A stretch of DNA of 9,929 nucleotides, from positions 1-9,929 of the forward strand of contig JAUWCR010000024.1 in the NCBI GenBank assembly GCA_030609215.1, written 5' to 3'. Source of the stretch: Actinomycetes bacterium (GTDB lineage Bacteria; Actinomycetota; Humimicrobiia; Humimicrobiales; Humimicrobiaceae). Under the pieces are notes generated by a model. That model had not been told where the DNA came from. It searched no databases and worked only from the letters and a program-made list of their open reading frames with translations. This document shows, in pieces, positions 7,556 to 9,929 of this stretch. A program made the position numbers and the translations under genes. Each line of letters starts with the position of its first letter. The first letter of the stretch is position 1.

Positions 7556-7659
7556 ATTACGTGCATACTGAAAGGTGAGAAAAACACAAATTCTTTTTAT
7601 GAACCACATTTCGTTTTACAAATTACATCTGAAAGTATCAATGTAAAAGAAGCGGGGAA

Positions 7660-7701
7660 AGCCGGGGCGGAATTCCCCCGGACCCCCCTTCCGCCCCGGC
7701 T
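7660..7701. repeat. Very GC-rich 13-bp hairpin
   Basis: AGCCGGGGCGGAA (7660-7672) and TTCCGCCCCGGCT (7689-7701) pair perfectly around a 16-base C-rich loop. Alternative pairing is possible between GGGGAA (7654-7659) and TTCCCC (7673-7678). It stands out strongly from AT-rich surroundings. Downstream is only GCATTTTGG, a poor T-run, so a simple intrinsic terminator for the Bro-N gene is possible but not ideal. A structured RNA or the end of a mobile element are alternatives. Confidence 0.75.
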
Positions 7702-7903
7702 GCATTTTGGAGCTGGTCTTTTGAAAAAAACTGGAGAAGTGATCTTTCTGTTTTGGTCAACCATTATAGTGGCTGGACGGAATCATTGGGACAGGATTTA
7801 AAAATCTGGTTGAGGATTTTCCTCAAAGAAAGTTCGAGCTGCGTCTAATAGAGCCAGCCAGAATTAACTGAGCCTTAATTAAAGCCTCTATATCAAATAT
7901 TCT

Positions 7904-7931
7904 TTGCAATTGATTATTTTATCTTTATAAT
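7904..7931 (+). promoter_or_regulatory. Promoter of the mazEF-type operon
   Basis: TTGCAA (7904-7909) and a perfect TATAAT (7926-7931) are separated by 16 bases, close to the sigma-70 consensus. Transcription should start near 7938, giving a leader of about 30 bases to the antitoxin ATG. The best promoter in the window. Confidence 0.7.
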
Positions 7932-7951
7932 GTAATTACTATGTAATTACT
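7931..7951. promoter_or_regulatory. Probable antitoxin operator: two GTAATTAC palindromes
   Basis: TGTAATTACT occurs twice in a row (7931-7940 and 7942-7951), each with the palindrome GTAATTAC, on an 11-base period, so about one helical turn apart. The pair begins at the last base of the -10 box and covers the expected start of transcription. MazE-family antitoxins, alone or with toxin, repress their own operon by binding such palindromes. The operator role is inferred from position and symmetry. Confidence 0.6.
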
Positions 7952-7968
7952 CAATAACGGAGAAGGTA

Positions 7969-8211
7969 ATGAGATCAAATTTAATTAAAATAGGTAATTC
8001 AAAAGGTATAAGAATAGCTTCCAGCATTATTAAAGAGTGTGAACTTGAAAATGAAGTGGAAATAAAAGTAGTGAACAAAAAGTTAATAGTTGAAGCCGTT
8101 AAACAACCACGTTCAGATTGGGATAAAAGCTTTGGGTATATGCATCAAAACAATGAAGATGAGTTATTAATTAAGGATAGCAATGATTTTGATAAGGACT
8201 GGGAATGGTAA
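7969..8211 (+). CDS. mazE: MazE-type antitoxin (AbrB/SpoVT fold)
   Basis: Short 80-residue protein with an N-terminal swapped-hairpin DNA-binding domain (residues about 1-45), with the family's IKIGNSKGIRI (6-16) and a hydrophobic KKLIVEAV strand (37-44). The tail is acidic and Trp-rich (SDWDKSF, 49-55; ending DWEW). In MazE proteins this tail is disordered until it wraps over the toxin and blocks its active site; it is also what proteases attack under stress. GGAGAAGG (7959-7966) is an excellent ribosome site just before the ATG. The stop overlaps the toxin start by 7 bases, so the two are made together. It probably represses its own promoter through the palindromes upstream. The name follows from fold and partner; close relatives may be called PemI or ChpAI. 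Confidence 0.88.
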   Translation: MRSNLIKIGNSKGIRIASSIIKECELENEVEIKVVNKKLIVEAVKQPRSDWDKSFGYMHQNNEDELLIKDSNDFDKDWEW

Positions 8212-8528
8212 TTCATCAGTATGATATTTTTTGGGTAGACTTAGATCCGACTATTGGCCATGAAATAAAAAAAGTAAGGCCATGTGTTGTGCTATCTCCA
8301 AATGAGATGAACTTCAATATTGATACAATTATAATTGCTCCTATGACTACAAAATCCAGGAACTACCCAACAAGAATTAAAATTGATTTTGAAAAAAAAG
8401 CAGGATGGATAGTCCTGGACCAGATAAGAACAATAGATAAAATAAGATTAAAAGAGAAAGCCAGCAATTTAAGAGAAATAGAAATTATAAAAGTTAAGAA
8501 TATATTGAAAGAAATGCTAGTTGACTAA
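8205..8528 (+). CDS. mazF: MazF/PemK-type mRNA interferase toxin
   Basis: A 107-residue toxin of the CcdB/PemK fold, usually a dimer that cuts single-stranded mRNA at a short target and stops growth when free of antitoxin. Family features are YDIFWVDLDPTIGHE (6-20), KVRPCVVLSP (23-32), APMTTK (45-50) and GWIVLDQIRTIDKIRL (67-82). Arg25 and Thr48 fall at the catalytic positions known from B. subtilis MazF, so the toxin looks active. Its ATG lies within the end of the antitoxin gene (7-base overlap), and AAGGA (8194-8198) is 6 bases upstream. The cleavage sequence cannot be predicted from this. Intact gene with intact antitoxin, so the module is probably still working. Confidence 0.93.
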   Translation: MVIHQYDIFWVDLDPTIGHEIKKVRPCVVLSPNEMNFNIDTIIIAPMTTKSRNYPTRIKIDFEKKAGWIVLDQIRTIDKIRLKEKASNLREIEIIKVKNILKEMLVD

Positions 8529-8630
8529 TCAAAAAATCTTTTCAAACCAACTAATATATTTAAAAATTGGTGCGAGATTTCACACGTTGGGGCTGTCAGT
8601 AAATCCAATATAGTGTGCGGCACGGTGGGG

Positions 8631-8646
8631 TATATTAATTAATATA
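8631..8646. repeat. 16-bp perfect palindrome
   Basis: TATATTAATTAATATA is fully self-complementary, with TTAATTAA at its centre. It could be a protein site or part of a weak terminator. In AT-rich sequence a perfect 16-bp palindrome is notable but not decisive, and it overlaps the stop region of the minus-strand relic. Confidence 0.5.
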
Positions 8647-8736
8647 TGAAGCTAATTCAGGTATAAAAATATCTTCCTTTGAATTAATAATTCTGGCTCT
8701 AACTTCATCCACTATGGCCAGCCAAACAAGATGAAT
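8635..8736 (-). pseudogene. Unrecognised gene tail ending EDIFIPELASYIN
   Basis: A minus-strand frame of 33 codons lies between TGA (8739-8737) and TAA (8637-8635). It reads HLVWLAIVDEVRARIINS, then KEDIFIPELASYIN. The composition is protein-like. The end of it is echoed by SIMDIFVPELK on the same strand at about 8990-9030, where the DNA repeat also lies. I do not recognise the family. It lacks a start with a ribosome site, so it is a remnant if coding at all. Confidence 0.35.
8654..8673. repeat. 20-base direct repeat, copy 1
   Basis: AATTCAGGTATAAAAATATC matches 8997-9016 at 19 of 20 bases, the one change being T to C. Read on the minus strand both copies encode DIF[IV]PEL. Confidence 0.6.
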
Positions 8737-8996
8737 TCAATAATTTATTTTTACCTTTAACCAAAAAATTCTTGCTATGGTAATGTATGGGCTGCCCCAC
8801 AAACTTAATGTAATAAATATATTAACAATCTAATTTTTAGGAACTCGGAAGAATAGTTGTTAATTCCTATTGTCATACAATATAATAATCCATCAATAAT
8901 TTCTTATAATTTAACAATACCTATAGTGTCATATGTCGCTAGGTTGTAAATAGTTTATGACATAATGGAGTAAATAGAATCTAAGATTGGAACTTC

Positions 8997-9016
8997 AATT
9001 CAGGTACAAAAATATC
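8997..9016. repeat. 20-base direct repeat, copy 2
   Basis: AATTCAGGTACAAAAATATC is the second copy of the repeat at 8654-8673. On the minus strand it sits in a 16-codon frame, MDSIMDIFVPELKFQS, ending at TAG 8983-8981. Probably a relic of a gene related to the other copy. Confidence 0.6.
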
Positions 9017-9071
9017 CATAATGGAATCCATTTAACTCGTCCGCAATTATTTTCTAATATAGAAATACTTA

Positions 9072-9929
9072 TTATGCTCCGCAGCACTTCTTATATTTCT
9101 TACCGCTTCCACAGGGACAAGGATCGTTGCGGCCAACTTTGGGAATGACCTTTATACCGATTTGCTCCTTTAACCAATCAATGGCACCAGGTACTTTCCT
9201 CCAGGATTTTCCATATCTCCGGGCATAACAATAACCTTCGTCTTCACCACCCATTGTAATCATATCAGGCAACACCTTTGGAACAGCCTTTTTACCAATT
9301 AAATAATCAGGTACATATTTATTACACTTTAACGCAGCCTTTAGCTCATTTTGTGCTATTTTAGAATCACCCATTTTAATAAAAGCCAATAATGCTCTTG
9401 TGTATACCCATTCTGCTGCACAATCATTCCAATAATCACCCTTCTTCATAAACTTTTCCAGTTCATCATACCAACCCAGCTCTGCCAGATATGCAATAAG
9501 TATATATCTTATTCCCTGATTATCACTCTTATTAAGTTTAAGCATCTCCCTTGCATGACCTATTGCCTCATTGTAGCTGCCAAGCTCCCACAGGCACTCC
9601 ATAAGACCAGCCCTGGAACGCATGTAGGGTCTTGTTGGAAGATATCCCCAGAAATGACCACCGTCTTCTTTAAATATTTTCTCCCCCCGAGCGCGCCGTC
9701 CTGCTTCAACACCCTTTCGGTAAAACTCCTTTGACTCTTCAAGAGTCCTAGCTTCCTCTTCAGCCAGTAGATTATAAGCATCGGCACTATCAGGTGAGAT
9801 AGACAGTGCTTCTCTTGCAAGCTTGATACGTTCCTTTCTGCTGCTTGATTCCCATGCATCATACATGATATCCTGCGCAAACTCTATAGCACTTTTTGGT
9901 GGGACATCAGGGATTTTTTTATTTATGTC
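9072..9929 (-). CDS. TPR-like protein with C-terminal SEC-C zinc motif (5' end missing)
   Basis: The frame stays open to the right edge, so the gene continues outside the window and 285 residues are present. The ATG at 9866 is internal: upstream residues [20 protein letters not shown] read naturally into it. The body is helical, with tetratricopeptide-like units ([60 protein letters not shown]) and resembles the bacterial TPR/ST7-like proteins. The last 21 residues are a SEC-C motif, [20 protein letters not shown], with four Cys (271, 273, 282, 283 of the visible part) that bind zinc, as at the SecA tail. The protein has no SecA motor domain. SEC-C proteins often bind ribosomes or protein partners, but the function of this one is unknown. 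No neighbour suggests a role. Confidence 0.9.
   Translation of the reverse strand, partial: DINKKIPDVPPKSAIEFAQDIMYDAWESSSRKERIKLAREALSISPDSADAYNLLAEEEARTLEESKEFYRKGVEAGRRARGEKIFKEDGGHFWGYLPTRPYMRSRAGLMECLWELGSYNEAIGHAREMLKLNKSDNQGIRYILIAYLAELGWYDELEKFMKKGDYWNDCAAEWVYTRALLAFIKMGDSKIAQNELKAALKCNKYVPDYLIGKKAVPKVLPDMITMGGEDEGYCYARRYGKSWRKVPGAIDWLKEQIGIKVIPKVGRNDPCPCGSGKKYKKCCGA

Larger units (their letters stand above)
7500..7903. other. Region after the Bro-N gene: gene scraps and GC-rich hairpin
   Basis: No intact gene. 7529-7569 holds the second KQIER copy (plus strand, IKQIERVLLLRAY, then TGA), which overlaps the right inverted-repeat arm. The GC-rich hairpin is at 7660-7701. A short plus-strand frame at 7770-7871 ends NLVEDFPQRKFELRLIEPAR-I-N and looks protein-like but is only 33 codons after a TAG. 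I do not recognise it; it may be another dead gene end. Confidence 0.4.
8529..9071. other. Intergenic region with repeats and gene-end relics
   Basis: About 540 AT-rich bases without an intact gene. It holds a 16-bp palindrome (8631-8646), a minus-strand coding relic (8635-8736), two copies of a 20-base direct repeat (8654-8673 and 8997-9016), and a 7-bp inverted repeat TGTCATA/TATGACA (8927-8933, 8956-8962). I see no convincing terminator for the toxin operon or for the SEC-C gene. Confidence 0.5.

Noticed and set aside
7931..7951. Possible start of a CRISPR-like or iteron array
   Set aside because: Only two short copies, positioned exactly as an operator over the promoter; no spacers, no replication gene nearby.
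9560..9880. Second minus-strand frame of 106 codons
   Set aside because: Overlaps the SEC-C/TPR gene in another frame; no motif, and composition unlike a protein.

Overview
The window comes from an AT-rich bacterial chromosome. Runs of A/T fill the intergenic space, Arg is mostly AGA, and the tRNA encodes its own CCA. Glutamyl-tRNA synthetase, an acetate-kinase-family protein and a glutamine-dependent asparagine synthetase suit an ordinary, possibly fermentative, bacterium. I cannot assign a phylum from this sequence.

Left part, about 1-4980, is mostly housekeeping. gltX (+) converges on an acetate-kinase-like gene (-) with only 5 bases between the stop codons. A complete tRNA-Gln(CTG) gene follows, divergent from the kinase gene. 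Next is a roughly 380-base gap with a 22-base tandem repeat that resembles insertion-sequence ends and a possible protein-tail relic. asnB (-) comes after it; its start should be the TTG that places Cys directly after Met, as this amidotransferase family requires.

Middle part, about 5000-7900, is an accessory graveyard. A minus-strand IS91-type transposase survives as a C-terminal piece and a separate 45-residue N-terminal piece, with the zinc-binding and HUH core deleted between them. A Bro-N (antirepressor/DinD-like) gene follows, with one in-frame TAA at codon 54. Its start overlaps the tail of an upstream gene that resembles the C-terminal end of a type I methyltransferase HsdM. The Bro-N gene is flanked by an inverted repeat whose two copies both translate as KQIER[IV]L, so they look like diverged copies of one gene in opposite orientation. 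A very GC-rich hairpin lies just downstream.

Right part, about 7900-9929, holds an intact mazEF-type toxin-antitoxin operon. It has a near-consensus promoter and two GTAATTAC palindromes placed as operators, and the two genes overlap by 7 bases. A 540-base gap follows with short direct repeats that look like decayed ends of related minus-strand genes. At the right edge is a minus-strand TPR plus SEC-C zinc-motif protein whose reading frame runs off the window, so its true start is not present.

I did not find a convincing undescribed system. The most unusual element is the decayed restriction/antirepressor-like island at 6384-7701, bordered by inverted gene relics and the GC-rich hairpin, beside a still-intact addiction module.
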